From Pantoea piersonii (lineage in GTDB: Bacteria; Pseudomonadota; Gammaproteobacteria; Enterobacterales; Enterobacteriaceae), in contig NZ_RARB01000015.1 of the NCBI RefSeq assembly GCF_003612015.1, forward strand, positions 1,331-38,595: 37,265 bases of DNA. The letters are read 5' to 3'. Shown here in pieces: positions 12,647 through 21,285 of this stretch (the stretch's first letter is position 1; every line of letters starts with the position of its first letter). A program made the translations under genes and the position numbers. The notes beneath the pieces are model-generated. The model was not told the DNA's origin and made no database searches. It saw nothing but the letters and a program-made list of their open reading frames with translations.

Positions 12647-13561
12647 TTACTCGCTCTTCGCAACGTACTTCTGCATATTCTCTTTGGTTACCAGCTCGAA
12701 CGGAATCCACAGGTGCGAATCCACTTTCTCGCCTTTAATCAACTTCTGCGCCACATCCACTGACGCCTTGCCTTGTCCCACTGCATCCTGGAACACTGTC
12801 ACCTGCATCTTGTCTTGTGACATCGCTTTCAGCCCGTCCGGTGTGGCATCAATGCCGCCCACTAAAATCTTCTTATTGCTTTTAGCCAGCGCCATTGCTG
12901 CACCTATCGCCATCTCATCGTTATTGGCAGCAACGATATCAATCTCTTCGCCGTTACCGATCCAGTTCAGCATGAGATCCATACCTTCGTTACGCGCATA
13001 GTTAGCTGGCTGTTTCTGCACGACCTTCATTCCCGGATATTTCGCCACAACCTGCTCTACATCTTTAGTACGTTGCAGTGCGCCGGCATCCGTCAGGTTA
13101 CCGATCATGATGGCCACATTGCCTTTGTAGTTAGCCATTTTCGCGAGCGCTTCCATCTGCAAGGTGCCCGACTCCCGCTCGTCGGAGCCGACAAACACTA
13201 CGCCGTTCGGCAGTGTTTTATCGCCCGGCGTACGGTTCACATAGACCAGCGGGATCTTCGCCTGCTGCGCCAGCCGGGTCAGCTGTGGGGTGCTGGCGGA
13301 ATCTACAGGGTCGACGATGATGGCGTCCACACCCGCGCCGATAAAACTCTGCACCTGATCGGTCTGGCGACCTACATCGCCGCGGGCATCTTCAAACTGC
13401 ACATCAAGCCCGCGCGCTTTGGCCTCTTTATCAATCGACTGGCGAATAATGGTTAAAAAATTCTGGTCGAAGTAAGCCATCGATACGCCGATTTTTTCTG
13501 CCAGCGCTGAGGCAGAACTGGAGAGCAGACCAAGTAACAGTATCGCCTTGAGGATTTTCAT
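12647..13561 (-). CDS. periplasmic sugar-binding protein (RbsB-like, Peripla_BP_4)
   Basis: This is a solute-binding protein for an ABC sugar transporter. The signal peptide MKILKAILLLGLLSSSASALA is cut before EKIG. The mature part has the type I fold signatures: GVSMAYFDQNFLTIIRQSI, GVDAIIVDPVDSAS, IPLVYVNRTPGD, then AANNDEMAIGAAMAL and VGGIDATPDGL, which resemble ribose- and inositol-binding proteins. At 304 residues it has the family's usual length. No ATPase or permease gene lies nearby, so it is an orphan that must serve a transporter encoded elsewhere. An inverted repeat at 13613-13636 may be its operator. The neighbouring exported aldose-epimerase-like protein (14192) could share its sugar. 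Substrate not determinable here. Confidence 0.88.
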   Translation of the reverse strand: MKILKAILLLGLLSSSASALAEKIGVSMAYFDQNFLTIIRQSIDKEAKARGLDVQFEDARGDVGRQTDQVQSFIGAGVDAIIVDPVDSASTPQLTRLAQQAKIPLVYVNRTPGDKTLPNGVVFVGSDERESGTLQMEALAKMANYKGNVAIMIGNLTDAGALQRTKDVEQVVAKYPGMKVVQKQPANYARNEGMDLMLNWIGNGEEIDIVAANNDEMAIGAAMALAKSNKKILVGGIDATPDGLKAMSQDKMQVTVFQDAVGQGKASVDVAQKLIKGEKVDSHLWIPFELVTKENMQKYVAKSE

Positions 13562-13612
13562 TAGGGACTCCAGGGTAAGCCTTTAATTAGAATGAATTTT
13601 TCACTGATAGCA

Positions 13613-13636
13613 AAAATGACTCAATAAAATCATTTT
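13613..13636. promoter_or_regulatory. operator-like inverted repeat upstream of the sugar-binding gene
   Basis: AAAATGA (13613-13619) and TCATTTT (13630-13636) are perfect 7-base arms around 10 bases, about 52 bases upstream of the minus-strand start. The spacing fits a dimeric regulator. The rest of the 630-base divergent region (13637-14191) shows no convincing gene; TATACT (14140-14145) may be the -10 box for the plus-strand gene. Confidence 0.4.
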
Positions 13637-14191
13637 CAGCCTACGAGGTGGCAAATACGCTGACAATCGGCATGATGGGATTTTGCTGCTAAGCGCACAC
13701 TTTACTTGTGGATGTATTACGACTTGCACGCCTGGAGCGGTATTGCGACGATTTTTTCAGAGTTTGAGCCCGCTATCGTGCTTACGAATAAGGTTGCCTA
13801 GCAGAAACGCGTCAGTTCCTCTCAACATCTGGCTGATGTTGCGTGCCGGGGGCCCATGTTGTGGCACTGCGCTTTAACAGCGGCCTCGGGTGATTAACCC
13901 GCTCTGAAGAGCAGTTCAAAACCTGTGTTCTACTAATGAATGAGCAGCCTGTCGGTTGAGACATTCGTTTAGCTGAAACGATTTAATTAAAATCCCCTCT
14001 TTTCTGTCTTACCCTTTTACACCTGCCAAAATCGCGCGTTTTTTAAGCTAATATGTGTGATACGGATCTTATTTATCTTATTCACTGCATAGAAAATCAC
14101 ACCAGGTGAGCCTCATCACGTTTTCCCTCAAGCGCTATTTATACTCTTGGCCGACTTTAGCTAAATCAATTCAGCAACAGGATGCGTAAAA

Positions 14192-15400
14192 ATGAAAACT
14201 GCACTTTTCACAGGCATGGTTATGGCGGCGATCAGTGGTCAGGCTGCAGCACAAACGTGGGTGCTGACCGATGCTGAAGCCGGAACTGACAAGGGAAACT
14301 GGCAGACAGACAGCGAGAAGCTGAAGCTCTCTGGCGAAGCGTTCAGCATAGAGCAAAAAGTATTACATGGTGGCAAGCAGGAGGGCTCAAAGGTGCTGAC
14401 CATTACCAGCAAAAATGGGCTGACCATAGCGCTTAGCCCAACGCGCGGCATGGATCTGCTGCATGTGAATGGCTATGGCGTACGGCTGGGATGGGATTCA
14501 CCGGTAAATGAGGTCGTTAATCCTGCCTATATCAATCTCGAAAGCCGCAATGGATTAGGCTGGCTGGAGGGTTTCAATGAAATGATGGTGCGTTGCGGTT
14601 ACGAATGGACGGGTCATCCGGTAGTGAAAGATGGCATGGTTTATACCTTGCACGGTAAGGCGGGCAATACGCCAGCTTCCAGGGTTGAAGTCACTGTTGA
14701 CGATAAAGCGCCTCATGAGATTCGCGTTCGCGGCCTGCTAAAAGAGCACACGTTCAAAAAAGCCAATCTGGAAACCTGGACCGAGCTACGTTATGTGCCT
14801 GGCGCTAATTCCTTTACTCTGCATGATGTGCTGACCAATCGTGGCGATTATCCGCATGATTATCAGATCATTTACCACAGTAATTTTGGAACGCCGATTC
14901 TGGAAAAAAATGCGCGCTTTATCGCGCCGTTGAAGTCCGTTTCGCCCTTCAACGATTATGCCAAAACGGGCCTGAAAGAGTGGAACATTTACGGCGCGCC
15001 AACTAAAGACTTCGATGAAATGGTCTTTAACCTTGTGCCGAAAGCAGACAATAACGGCAAAACGCTGGCTGCGGTGATCAACAGCAAAGGCGATAAAGGC
15101 GCCTCAATTGAATTTGATACTCACCAGCTGCCGCTGTTAACCATGTGGAAAAACACTGACACGCTGAAACAGGGCTACGTTACGGGTATTGAGCCAGGCA
15201 CTAACTATGCCTATCCGGTCACGATTGAAAAAGAACAGGATCGCGTGAAACAGTTACAACCCGGACAAAGCACCACATTTGAGCTGACCTATACGCTGCT
15301 GAATGACGCCAGCGCGGTCAACCAAACTGAGCAGCGCATCAGGCAGATTCAGGGTGACGAAAAAACCAGGGTGGATGATAAGCCCATCGCGGTTGAATAA
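14192..15400 (+). CDS. exported DUF4432 (aldose 1-epimerase-like) protein
   Basis: ATG 14192 has AGGA 9 bases upstream. The signal peptide (MKTALFTGMVMAAISGQAAA) ends before QTWVL, placing the protein in the periplasm. The body has the galactose-mutarotase-like fold of DUF4432 proteins: SPTRGMDLLHVNGYGVRLGW, WLEGFNEMMVRCGYEWTG, LHDVLTNRGDYPHDYQIIYH and GIEPGTNYAYP. The arginine in TRGMD and the tandem histidines (PHDYQIIYH) are likely substrate contacts. Most family members are cytoplasmic, so export is notable and fits the divergent periplasmic sugar-binding gene. A clear terminator follows at 15451. The exact substrate is unknown. Confidence 0.85.
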   Translation: MKTALFTGMVMAAISGQAAAQTWVLTDAEAGTDKGNWQTDSEKLKLSGEAFSIEQKVLHGGKQEGSKVLTITSKNGLTIALSPTRGMDLLHVNGYGVRLGWDSPVNEVVNPAYINLESRNGLGWLEGFNEMMVRCGYEWTGHPVVKDGMVYTLHGKAGNTPASRVEVTVDDKAPHEIRVRGLLKEHTFKKANLETWTELRYVPGANSFTLHDVLTNRGDYPHDYQIIYHSNFGTPILEKNARFIAPLKSVSPFNDYAKTGLKEWNIYGAPTKDFDEMVFNLVPKADNNGKTLAAVINSKGDKGASIEFDTHQLPLLTMWKNTDTLKQGYVTGIEPGTNYAYPVTIEKEQDRVKQLQPGQSTTFELTYTLLNDASAVNQTEQRIRQIQGDEKTRVDDKPIAVE

Positions 15401-15450
15401 TCCTGGCAGGCAGGCGCGAGTTCGAGCTGCCCTGCTGTTGATTGTTATCC

Positions 15451-15477
15451 CCCTGACTGCTAACCAGTCAGGGTTTT
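15451..15477 (+). terminator. rho-independent terminator after DUF4432 gene
   Basis: CCCTGACTG-CTAAC-CAGTCAGGG is a perfect 9-base-pair stem followed by TTTT, 50 bases after the stop codon. Confidence 0.88.
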
Positions 15478-15573
15478 ATCAAGAGTGGCGGGCCGCTTTA
15501 TGCCGGAAGCGGCCGCCTGATGTATCGGGTAAGGCTAACGGTCAGATACGATTCTTCACGTCAGAAGAACAGT

Positions 15574-15789
15574 TCAGAAGGCATGGCCCACACGATTTTC
15601 CTCAAAGCAGGACGCTTTCATCTTATGGACTAGATTTTGGCGGCCGTTGGGCATGAGCTCGTAAACGTGCCTGAGGTTTGCTGCCTCCTCATTAACGCGC
15701 CTGTGCCGGCTAAGGCCCTGTTCATTCATCTGTGAAACCGAGCTCTGCCCGGCATGTGTCATACCGATCCCAGAAGCCCCTGAGAGCAT
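15574..15789 (-). CDS. possible small exported protein or remnant
   Basis: This minus-strand frame lies 21 bases downstream of the esterase on the same strand. It starts with a signal-peptide-like MLSGASGIGMTHAGQSSVSQ and continues EEAANLRHVYELMPNGRQN, which looks protein-like. There is no ribosome binding site before the ATG, and the short hydrophobic part lacks a basic start. It may be the 3' remainder of an exported protein whose true start was lost. 15478-15573 and 15790-15810 show nothing else. The family is not recognised. Confidence 0.3.
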   Translation of the reverse strand: MLSGASGIGMTHAGQSSVSQMNEQGLSRHRRVNEEAANLRHVYELMPNGRQNLVHKMKASCFEENRVGHAF

Positions 15790-15810
15790 TAAAGCTACGC
15801 GCTCTATTAA

Positions 15811-16716
15811 TCAGTGCTCAGCCAGCCATTTCTCATATCGTTTGGGCCATTCTTCTGTAGGGGTTCCGGGCCTGCCCATGCTGAAGCCATGTCCACCACT
15901 CGAATAACGGTGTAATGCTACGGGCACATGTTTTGCCTCACAGGCCGAAAACATAATAAGAGTATTGGCTGGATCAGAAACAGGATCATCCTTTGCCTGA
16001 ACAAGAAAAAAGGCAGGCGCAGAAGGCGTAACATAATTCTGAACAGACCATTCAGCTTCTGCTGCTGATGAAGCGTGCGCACCTGCAAATATTTTGTGCA
16101 CGGAAGTATGCGTGTAAGGCTTTTCAAGCGTAATGACGGGGTATATAAGCGCTGCGCTGTCGGCTTTTGCAGGAATCTGATCAATCCCGTCTGTTGGTGC
16201 ATAGGATTCAAATCCTGGACGCAGTGCAAGCATTCCCATCAGGTGTCCACCTGCGGAGAATCCCAGGACGCTTACCTCTTTTTCCCTCTCCCGGACTATG
16301 CGTAATGCTCGTTGCGCATCCTGCAACGCGACCAGCTTTCCGTCGTGCCAGCCTTCATCTGGCAGACGATAGCTCAGGATATAACTTGTATATCCACGCG
16401 CGGTTAGCCATGCAGCGGCAGGCAATGACTCTTTACCTGCTTCTATGCGCTTGTAACCGCCGCCGCCTGCTATTAACACCGCTCGTCCATTCGGACGGAC
16501 GGGATTAATAACGGTGAGGGTCGGAACGCTTATATTGCTCTGTGCTCCGGAAGCTGAAACGTGCATCTGCCCTACTGGACCACCGCCGCCAGGGGGCGTG
16601 CTGTTCCAGAGCGGAATAAGGGTATTTTCCCTGAATGACGAGGCAAAGGAGAGGCGGCCTGAAACAATGGCGGTCGCAGCCAGACCGGTAAGAAAAAAGC
16701 GGCGGTTCAAGGTCAC
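15811..16716 (-). CDS. Tat-exported alpha/beta hydrolase (BD-FAE/acetyl-esterase type)
   Basis: The 301-residue enzyme begins with a twin-arginine signal (LNRRFFLTGLAATAIVSG), so it is exported folded. The catalytic serine is S154 in GFSAGGH. The acid is probably D243, D244 or D248 in KDDPVSDP and the histidine H276 in SSGGHGFSMG. The oxyanion region reads LIAGGGGYKR, and the family's usual HGGG is changed to AGGG. Members hydrolyse acetyl or feruloyl esters of plant polysaccharides or short esters. A palindrome at 16757-16770 lies just upstream. It stands alone with no other carbohydrate enzyme, so the substrate is open. Confidence 0.85.
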   Translation of the reverse strand: MTLNRRFFLTGLAATAIVSGRLSFASSFRENTLIPLWNSTPPGGGGPVGQMHVSASGAQSNISVPTLTVINPVRPNGRAVLIAGGGGYKRIEAGKESLPAAAWLTARGYTSYILSYRLPDEGWHDGKLVALQDAQRALRIVREREKEVSVLGFSAGGHLMGMLALRPGFESYAPTDGIDQIPAKADSAALIYPVITLEKPYTHTSVHKIFAGAHASSAAEAEWSVQNYVTPSAPAFFLVQAKDDPVSDPANTLIMFSACEAKHVPVALHRYSSGGHGFSMGRPGTPTEEWPKRYEKWLAEH

Positions 16717-16756
16717 GCTCCTGGAAAGTCAGCCAGTATTCACTTCAGGAACTAAA

Positions 16757-16770
16757 GCACAAAATTGTGC
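16757..16770. promoter_or_regulatory. palindrome upstream of the esterase gene
   Basis: GCACAAAATTGTGC is a perfect 14-base palindrome 41 bases upstream of the esterase start, in the likely promoter. It may be a regulator site. 16771-16984 otherwise holds nothing I can identify. Confidence 0.4.
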
Positions 16771-16984
16771 ATAAAAAATGGATTGCGTATCTTTTCTGGT
16801 CAGGTGAAAGCCGAAAGCTGCCGACGCGCGCGCAACTGATGCGGTAGTTACTGACATACCGGGCGCTATATGTAAGCGGTAAAAGACCACGTCACCTCTG
16901 CCTGCAGCCTGGTCGAAAACAACCTGTATGCCGGCTCAAAGACGGCTCAGTGGTAATCAGGCTCGCCCAGGATAAACCCGCGGA

Positions 16985-17866
16985 TCAAAATATCAGTGAT
17001 CGATGGACGGCTGCTCCTGCCCATGCGCCGTCTCCGACCGCCAGAGAGACCGAATGTGGCACGCGAGCTACATCTCCGCAGGCAAAGGCACCAGGAACTG
17101 TTGTCTCCTTCAGGTCATTACTGCGGATTTGAGTACCAAACAGAGTCTCTTCCATTTCACAGCCCAGGGTTTCCGCAATGTCCGTAGCTGGCAGGCATCG
17201 GGGTGCAGTGAATATTCCGGCAAAACGTAGTCTACGCCCATCGGCAAGCTCAATATCCGCATCATTGTCCAGGCGTTTAATCGGCGCCGCCTCAACGGTG
17301 ATACCGCGCTGACGTAAATCTGTCTCTGTTTCCTCGTTCAGTACAACAGCATTGTTAGTGAAGAGAGTAACGCTACCCCATTCTGCAACCATCTGCGCCT
17401 GATGTGCGGCCATCTCGCCGGTTGCAATGACTGCCAGGTGTCCCAGTTTGAGTTCGTAGCCATGGCAGTAAGGGCAGTGAAACACATGCTGTCCCCATCG
17501 CTGCTGTAGACCATCAATTTCTGGAAGGTGGTCTTTGACCCCCGTGGCAAAGAGTATACGGCGGGACTCAAAGCGGTCACCTGCAAGAGTCTCTACCTGA
17601 AAAGCCTCTTTTTCACCGGTTACTTTTTCCGCACGGCCCTGATACCACCGCAAAGAAGGGTAACGCATGAGTTGCTCACGGGATTTTTCAAAAATCACGT
17701 CAGGGGCGACGCCATCCTGTCCGAGGAAACCGTGCGAATAGCTGGCAAAACGGTTTCTTCGTTCTCCGGCATCAATGATAAGCACCTGACGCCGGGCCCT
17801 TATCAGCTGAAGGGCAGCCGCCATACCTGCATAACTACCGCCAATGATTATTGCGTCATATTTCAT
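16985..17866 (-). CDS. thioredoxin-reductase-like NAD(P)/FAD oxidoreductase
   Basis: I start at ATG 17866 (MKYDAIIIGGSYAG), which has GGAGGTAAGC directly upstream; the longer frame to 17998 overlaps the regulator gene and is not credible. The 293-residue flavoprotein has the FAD-binding GxGxxG-like IIGGSYAGMAAAL at residues 7-19, and a redox motif CPYC at 131-134 followed by HGYE. A second dinucleotide site is weak (VIATGEMAAHQAQM), and the FAD-binding end is FACGDVARVPHSVSLAVGDG. This is the ferredoxin-like or YumC/TrxB-like group, often paired with an Rrf2 regulator. It overlaps the Rrf2 gene by 11 bases, so both are in one operon. The electron partner is unknown. Confidence 0.88.
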   Translation of the reverse strand: MKYDAIIIGGSYAGMAAALQLIRARRQVLIIDAGERRNRFASYSHGFLGQDGVAPDVIFEKSREQLMRYPSLRWYQGRAEKVTGEKEAFQVETLAGDRFESRRILFATGVKDHLPEIDGLQQRWGQHVFHCPYCHGYELKLGHLAVIATGEMAAHQAQMVAEWGSVTLFTNNAVVLNEETETDLRQRGITVEAAPIKRLDNDADIELADGRRLRFAGIFTAPRCLPATDIAETLGCEMEETLFGTQIRSNDLKETTVPGAFACGDVARVPHSVSLAVGDGAWAGAAVHRSLIF

Positions 17867-18296
17867 GCTTACCTCCGTGATTGCGTCTTTCAGCATCGGC
17901 CAGCAGATCGGCCAGGGTAATGCGCCCGAACTGGGCCAGCAGTAGCGCTTCAGCCTCGTCAAAAGCCTCACACAGGGCGGCGTTAACGGCCTGCTCAATC
18001 AGACATTCGGGGTGTTCATTGCGATTGCCTATAGCAAAAACGGCTGGCTCTCCCAGTACGTCATGTAGCTGACGCAGAGTCACCCGGTCCAGCTGCGCCG
18101 TCAGAGACCATCCCCCTCCGGGGCCCGCCGTTGATGAAACCAGCTGCTGGGTGCGTAAGAGCCCCATCATGCGACGGATAACAACTGAGTTCGTCCCGAC
18201 ACACTGTGCAAGGTACTCAGAAGTCAATGGCTTAGCATGAAGCTGCATGTGCAACAGAATATGCAATACGGTCGAAAGTCGGCTGTCTTTTTTCAT
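17856..18296 (-). CDS. Rrf2-family transcriptional regulator
   Basis: ATG 18296 (MKKDSRLSTVLHILLHM) is the family-typical start; the longer frame to 18344 has no ribosome binding site. Residues 1-65 are the Rrf2 winged helix (KPLTSEYLAQCVGTNSVVIRR, MMGLLR), followed by GGGWSLTAQLDRVTLRQLHD, the wing and dimer helix. C-terminal cysteines lie in HPECLIEQAVNAALC, but the three-cysteine Fe-S cluster of IscR/NsrR is absent, so it is closer to YwnA-type regulators that use single cysteines. It overlaps and precedes the reductase gene and probably represses the operon. Bases 18299-18315 hold an imperfect palindrome around TAACGATATTACGATTA that could be its operator. Confidence 0.87.
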   Translation of the reverse strand: MKKDSRLSTVLHILLHMQLHAKPLTSEYLAQCVGTNSVVIRRMMGLLRTQQLVSSTAGPGGGWSLTAQLDRVTLRQLHDVLGEPAVFAIGNRNEHPECLIEQAVNAALCEAFDEAEALLLAQFGRITLADLLADAERRNHGGKHEI

Positions 18297-18619
18297 GTAA
18301 CTAACGATATTACGATTATCACTACTCCGCAACCTCAAAAGCATTTCGCTTTGAATAGTTCAGGCTGTTTTTACTGTCTGGCGGGGATGGAGGGATCCGC
18401 GTTTCGCTCGCAGTGGGCGGGCCGGCTTCCAGCGAGATTACAGCACTCTCCGCTTTTAACTGAAAAGGTGAGCATAAACACCACTTCCCGTTGCCACTCT
18501 TCCCCTTAACGCCCAGGCGGGACAGAATTAGCCGGAGCAATACCAGGAAGCAGAATGGTGGTTTTACACCAGAAGGGAACCGTCACAAACAGCCTGCTAC
18601 AACAGCACCGTTACGAACC
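18297..18619. other. 320-base region without a convincing gene
   Basis: Apart from the possible Rrf2 operator at its left end, I see no gene, terminator or repeat. Short frames on both strands lack ribosome binding sites and protein character. Confidence 0.5.
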
Positions 18620-19513
18620 TTAATGGGCAAATTTGCGCGAACCGATAACGCAGAGAATAACTCCCAACGTGACTGCAAGCATCGCAGGGGTTACCGTTTC
18701 TGACAGCAGCCAGGCTGAAAGCGCGAGCCCAAAAAAAGGCTGCAGCAGTTGTAGCTGACCTACGGATGCAATACCGCCAGCAGCTAATCCTTTGTACCAG
18801 AAGATGAAACCGATCAGCATACTAAAAAGGGATACGTATCCCAACGCCAGCCAGCTCTGTACGCTAATTGCGCTAACTTTCTCTGGTATGAACATAAAAG
18901 TAGCGATGAGCATTAGCGGCAGCGAGATGATCAACGCCCAACTGATGACCTGCCATCCGCCCAGCTCACGCGACAATTTTGCGCCTTCGGCATAGCCCAG
19001 CCCGCAAATAACCACGGAGGCCAGCATCAGCAGATCGCCATTCGCGGAGCCGGAAGCACTCTGCGTCAGCGCAAATCCAGACACTAACAGGCTGCCGATT
19101 GCGGAAAATAGCCAGAAAGTCAGTCGCGGTCTTTCCCCTCCTCTCAGTACGCCAAAGATGGCGGTCGCGAGCGGCAATAACCCCAGAAAAACGATGGAAT
19201 GTGCAGAGGTGATATGCTGCAGCGCTATTGCCGTCAGTAAGGGAAAACCGATAACAACGCCCAGCGCAACGACCACTAAGGAAAATATCTGGCTGCGCCG
19301 CGGACGCTGCTGCCTGAAAAGCAGGATCAGCATAATTGCCAGAACACCAGCAATGGACGCCCGCATAAACGTCAGAAAAAGAGGGTTCATATCCTGAACC
19401 GCTATCCGTGTGGCGGGTAACGAACCGCTGAATATTATTACGCCCAGCAAGCCATTGACCCAGCCGGACACTGCACCAGGCACAGCTTCATTAACCCTGT
19501 TTGTTGCCACCAT
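18620..19513 (-). CDS. EamA-family (DMT) membrane transporter
   Basis: The roughly 297-residue protein has ten hydrophobic segments in two EamA repeats, for example LLGVIIFSGSLPATRIAVQ at the start and VGQLQLLQPFFGLALSAWLL near the end. PLFLTFMRASIAG and the Q-L-Q-L-L-Q-P pattern are typical of the family, which exports amino acids and other metabolites. The start is ATG 19513; a GTG at 19522 is possible, since the purine-rich GTGAGGG is close to both. The gene is divergent from a MocR-type regulator across a short promoter region, a frequent pairing in which the regulator controls the exporter. Confidence 0.88.
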   Translation of the reverse strand: MVATNRVNEAVPGAVSGWVNGLLGVIIFSGSLPATRIAVQDMNPLFLTFMRASIAGVLAIMLILLFRQQRPRRSQIFSLVVVALGVVIGFPLLTAIALQHITSAHSIVFLGLLPLATAIFGVLRGGERPRLTFWLFSAIGSLLVSGFALTQSASGSANGDLLMLASVVICGLGYAEGAKLSRELGGWQVISWALIISLPLMLIATFMFIPEKVSAISVQSWLALGYVSLFSMLIGFIFWYKGLAAGGIASVGQLQLLQPFFGLALSAWLLSETVTPAMLAVTLGVILCVIGSRKFAH

Positions 19514-19556
19514 ATCCCTCACTTAGTTCGCTGGCAGAAGCAGCGCGTCGACAAAA

Positions 19557-19585
19557 TTGACAGCCCCTATGCTAGCCCTCATGAT
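19557..19585 (+). promoter_or_regulatory. promoter of the MocR gene
   Basis: TTGACA (19557-19562) and CATGAT (19580-19585) are 17 bases apart. Transcription from here would begin near 19592, so the upstream GTG 19588 cannot be the start and ATG 19621 is favoured. GTGACA (19588-19593) repeats TTGACA, as MocR sites often are direct repeats. Confidence 0.5.
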
Positions 19586-19620
19586 TTGTGACAATCAAAA
19601 AATCGTCATGGATACAATTT

Positions 19621-20955
19621 ATGAAGGCACGCTATAAAGCTATCGTGGATGAATACGCCGCCGCGATTCGAAGCGGTAGCCTTCCTGCTGGCACCCGACT
19701 TCCGACACACAGGGCACTCTCCGTGGAAAAACATATTTCCCTGGCAACTGCCACACGCGTATATACAGAACTGGAAGCCATGGGTCTTGTGAGTGGAGAA
19801 ATCGGTCGCGGAACGTTTGTCCGAGATATTTCATTGCCTGCTGGACTCGGCACTGACCAGCATGTGGTGGCATCAGACGTGGTGGATCTGAACTTCAACT
19901 ACCCTGCTTTGCCGAACCAGGCGGACCTGTTACGAGAAGCAATGCGCCAGCTGGCCACGACAGGCGATCTGGAATCGCTGCTGCGTTATCAGCCTCACGC
20001 CGGGAGACAAAACGATCGCGATATCATTGCGTCATGGCTGGCGAAAACGGGCATTACAGCCTCTGCGGATAACATCCTGATCGTGAATGGTGCCCAGCAT
20101 GGCCTCGCTGTTGCTGTAATGGGCCTGCTGAAACCTGGCGATGTCGTGGCGGTCGATGCCTTGATCTACCCGGGCTTTAAAGCCCTGGCCGCTCTTTATC
20201 ATCTGGAGCTTGCCCCGATACCTGCCGGTATCGATGGTCCTGACCTGAACGCGCTCAGGCAAATCTGTCAGCGCAGGCGCGTCCGCGCTATCTATACCAT
20301 GCCTACGCTGCATAATCCGCTTGGCTGGGTGCTGAGTCATGCCCAGCGCAGGGAGATCGCTCTGATTGCCAGAACCTTTGATCTGATCTTACTCGAGGAC
20401 GCAGCCTATGCTTTTCTCGTTCATCGTCCTCCATCGCCACTGGCCTGTTATGCACCCGAAAGAACGGTCTACATTACCGGTTTTGCGAAAAATATTGCGA
20501 CCGGTCTGCGTGTCGGGGCCATGGTTTGCCCGGCTGGCATGCGAGGAGCGCTTGAACGTGCCATTCGCGCCACAACATGGAATACCCCTTCTCTGATGGT
20601 CTCCATTATTTGCGGCTGGATTAAAGATGGCACGATCAGGCGGCTGGAATCACTGAAACGGTGTGATGCCCGCCAGCGTCAGGCCATTGCCCGCGAGATA
20701 CTGTGTGATGATGACTGGATAAGTCATCCCAGTTCGTACTTTATCTGGTTACCGCTACCCGGTGAGATCAGAGCTGAGCGAATTGTGCATCGTTTATTAC
20801 AGCAGCAGATTTCTGTTTCTACCGCAGAGCCATTTAGCACATCACAAAACGTGCCTCATGCCATACGCCTCGCGCTAGGCTCAGTCAGTATGGATAAACT
20901 CCGGCTTGCCCTTATTACGGTCAAAAAAACAATCGATTATGAAAAGGATATTTAG
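19621..20955 (+). CDS. MocR/PdxR-family regulator with aminotransferase-like domain
   Basis: This is a GntR-type winged helix fused to a fold-type I aminotransferase domain that binds PLP as a sensor. ATG 19621 (MKARYKAIVDEYAAAI) is chosen because family members begin this way and the promoter lies just upstream; GTG 19588 is the alternative. Residues 1-70 are the DNA-binding part (AAAIRSGSLPAGTRLPTHR, LEAMGLVSGEIGRGTFVR). The PLP lysine is K290 in TGFAKN, with NGAQHGL and HNPLGWVL as cofactor and substrate contacts. At 444 residues it is of normal length. It is divergent from the EamA transporter and probably controls it in response to an amino compound. Confidence 0.9.
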   Translation: MKARYKAIVDEYAAAIRSGSLPAGTRLPTHRALSVEKHISLATATRVYTELEAMGLVSGEIGRGTFVRDISLPAGLGTDQHVVASDVVDLNFNYPALPNQADLLREAMRQLATTGDLESLLRYQPHAGRQNDRDIIASWLAKTGITASADNILIVNGAQHGLAVAVMGLLKPGDVVAVDALIYPGFKALAALYHLELAPIPAGIDGPDLNALRQICQRRRVRAIYTMPTLHNPLGWVLSHAQRREIALIARTFDLILLEDAAYAFLVHRPPSPLACYAPERTVYITGFAKNIATGLRVGAMVCPAGMRGALERAIRATTWNTPSLMVSIICGWIKDGTIRRLESLKRCDARQRQAIAREILCDDDWISHPSSYFIWLPLPGEIRAERIVHRLLQQQISVSTAEPFSTSQNVPHAIRLALGSVSMDKLRLALITVKKTIDYEKDI

Positions 20956-20976
20956 GTGATACAAGGATGAAATTAA

Positions 20977-21141
20977 GTCCTTACCGCCCTGTACTTCACC
21001 CAAAACTGGTCAGGTGAATTAATCAACGATCCCGCCGAAGGTCTGTCTCTTGAATTTTTTCCTGTGGACCGGTTGCCTTCACCAATGAATGAAGAATATA
21101 TCACCTACATAAAAGGTAGCCGTACTGTTCCTGATATGTAA
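20977..21141 (+). pseudogene. C-terminal remnant of a NUDIX hydrolase
   Basis: The frame reads VLTALYFTQNWSGELINDPA, EGLSLEFFPVDRLPSPMNEE and YITYIKGSRT, matching the end of NUDIX proteins where xWxGEL is followed by EGxxxxFF and a LP-xP helix. The NUDIX box (GX5EX7REUXEEXGU) is absent, an in-frame TAA lies immediately upstream, and there is no start. The remainder was deleted, leaving only this tail behind the MocR gene. 21142-21285 shows no gene. Confidence 0.6.
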
Positions 21142-21285
21142 CGTCAGTACACCTACTGAAGGCATTACCTTCCCAACAGACTCCAGCCGCAGAGCCGGAA
21201 AGTCTGTCGGAATATTTGCCACTGTTCGCCAGTAGCAAAAAAGACATAACGAACAGGCGGCGTAGCAACAAATAAGGCGCCCTCT

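Noticed and set aside
12582..13001. 139-residue plus-strand frame
   Set aside because: It is antisense to the sugar-binding protein, which has a signal peptide and full family motifs.
17528..17920. 130-residue plus-strand frame
   Set aside because: It is antisense to the thioredoxin-reductase-like gene and lacks a ribosome binding site.
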